Part shown: positions 63,061 to 64,000 of the stretch, piece after piece
How the letters are laid out: every line of letters begins with the position of its first letter
How positions within the stretch are numbered: position 1 is the stretch's first letter
Assembly: GCA_900074885.1 (NCBI GenBank)
Contig: FJUW01000005.1
Coordinates: 774,242 to 838,241 of the forward strand
From: Rhynchosporium graminicola
Lineage: Eukaryota; Ascomycota; Leotiomycetes; Helotiales; Ploettnerulaceae
Direction: 5' to 3'
DNA: 64,000 nucleotides
The notes under the pieces: model-generated
Told to the model about the DNA's origin: nothing
Seen by the model: only the letters and a program-made list of their open reading frames with translations
Databases searched by the model: none
Translations under genes and position numbers: made by a program

Positions 63061-63857
63061 CTAACCATAAAACCAATACTCGGCAGCATACTGCACGCTC
63101 TGCGGTCCCGCTTGCGAACAAACCGCCTTTCCACCAGCAGTGATAACACGATAGACCTCACCGAGTCCCACACTGTTGTAAGCAGGCTTACTCTTCAAAT
63201 ACAACCAGTCGACGGCGCCCTGTCCACCGGGTCCTTTGCTCGCGCTCGCTGGGGCGGTGGTATTGGCCGCCTTAGCAGCGAACAAACTCTTCTTCACAGA
63301 CGTGAGATCGAAGACTGGGGTTCCGGCTGCGTCGAAGTAGTGGTTTCCGAGCGGCTTGAGGTTTTGAGCTGCGAGGTTTAGAGGGCTGCCGGATGATGAT
63401 GCGCCGCCTTGTGGGAGTGCAACGTTGACGGCCATCGGTGGAATGGCGTGTAGAGCTGTGGTGGAGGAGTAGGCGAGGGAGGTGGCGTCGTAGAGAGTGG
63501 CTATTGCGCCGACGGCGACGGCGGGCGAGGTGGATGATGCGCAGGTGTAGTTCTGGACGCCACGGCCTATGGCTACGTATTTGAGGGCGAGGGTTGAGGC
63601 GGGGAGTTCGACGGCGTCTAGGGAGGGTTAGTGTTTGAATTTCTTGGGTTTTTTGGATGGGGTTGGGATTGAAATGGGATGTATTGGTTGGGTAGATGTG
63701 TGGGGTTTGTGTACTTACTACCGGTCTTAGGAAGAGATGGCGGTGGCCCCGTGCATTTTGCTCCTGCTGGTGAAGCTGGTGTAGCTGGTGCAGCGACTGA
63801 CAGTTGTAGAAGGGGGGCAAGAAGAAGTCCCACGCAGATGGTGCGAAGAGAAGGCAT
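63061..63857 (-). CDS. Secreted DUF3455-domain protein
   Basis: Two exons, 63719-63857 and 63061-63617, give 231 aa. A signal peptide (MPSLRTICVGLLLAPLLQLSVAA; cleavage after AAPA likely) is followed by a Pro-rich linker. The DUF3455 core includes LALKYVAIGRGVQNYTC, AIATLYDATSL, NHYFDAAGTPVFDL, GQGAVDWLYLKSKP, GLGEVYRVITAGGKAVCSQA and YAAEYWFYG. DUF3455 proteins are common, often secreted, in filamentous ascomycetes; their biochemical role is unknown. The old description malate dehydrogenase attached to some entries is not supported by the sequence. The intron (63618-63718) lies just after the linker. The window ends about 140 bp upstream of the start, so the promoter is only partly present. 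Confidence 0.87.
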
Positions 63858-64000
63858 TTTAAAGATTGATTGATATGCAGTAGAAACTTCTGTGTGTTGT
63901 TTTCGATGATACCTAGAGAATTGTCGTCTAAATAGCCGAGAGATGTATTATTGCATATGCCTTTTCCTTTTCGAATATGAGATCGCGTGGGAGAAGGAAG

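Overview
The window is nuclear DNA of a filamentous ascomycete. Genes are interrupted by many 44-125 bp spliceosomal introns with CTRAY-type branch sites. Coding stretches are compact, intergenic regions run from a few hundred bp to about 4.6 kb, and the gene set is typically pezizomycotine: Slt2/Mps1 MAP kinase, Axl2-like cadherin-fold protein, CFEM-like GPI protein, DUF3455 secreted protein and a PRELI-domain protein. Placement in Leotiomycetes is my inference from overall protein flavour and has not been proven. I joined exons by hand. For every multi-exon gene listed except the RBR gene at 22.5-24.4 kb, the joined length is a multiple of three and the frame is open. No plasmid, phage or CRISPR feature is visible, and I found no rRNA or tRNA gene.

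Layout. 0-9 kb: an R3H/SUZ RNA-binding protein (-), a zinc-knuckle SR-rich protein (+), the spliceosome factor Cwf18 (-) and a mitochondrial PPR protein (+). 9.9-15 kb: complex I subunit NDUFS7/PSST (-) and a Ptc2/3-type PP2C phosphatase (-). 15-25 kb: an Axl2-like protein (-), an EFM6-like lysine methyltransferase (+), a SHB17-like sedoheptulose bisphosphatase (-), and an RBR (RING-IBR-RING) protein with an in-frame TGA (+). 25-36 kb: a CFEM-like GPI protein, the HECT ubiquitin ligase Rsp5/HulA, a Pab2-like RRM/RGG protein and an AHC1-like C2H2 protein, all on the minus strand. 36-40 kb: a large gene-poor, repeat-bearing stretch. 40-48 kb: an Alba/RNase P-type protein (+), Vtc1 (-), a Tctex dynein light chain (+), an F-box protein (+) and an iron-type alcohol dehydrogenase (-). 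49.5 kb: a 59-residue tandem-repeat peptide gene. 51-52 kb: two nested inverted-repeat (MITE-like) elements. 52.8-64 kb: serine carboxypeptidase S10 (+), a PRELI/Ups protein (-), cytosolic tryptophanyl-tRNA synthetase (+), a small unknown protein (+), Slt2/Mps1 MAPK (+) and a DUF3455 secreted protein (-).

Most genes are unrelated housekeeping functions arranged as divergent or convergent pairs, and no metabolic cluster is visible. The most unusual item is the peptide gene at 49564-49743. It has five perfectly conserved 10-residue units, each carrying a CaaX-like CTVQ, and all nucleotide differences between units are synonymous. That is strong evidence for selection on the repeated peptide, and I suggest a lipopeptide (a-/h-type) pheromone-like precursor. 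Other points of interest are a likely AT-AC intron inside the zinc-knuckle gene, a 6-nt micro-exon at the catalytic serine of the carboxypeptidase, the catalytic-cysteine codon of the Rsp5 ligase split by an intron, and the possibly broken RBR gene.
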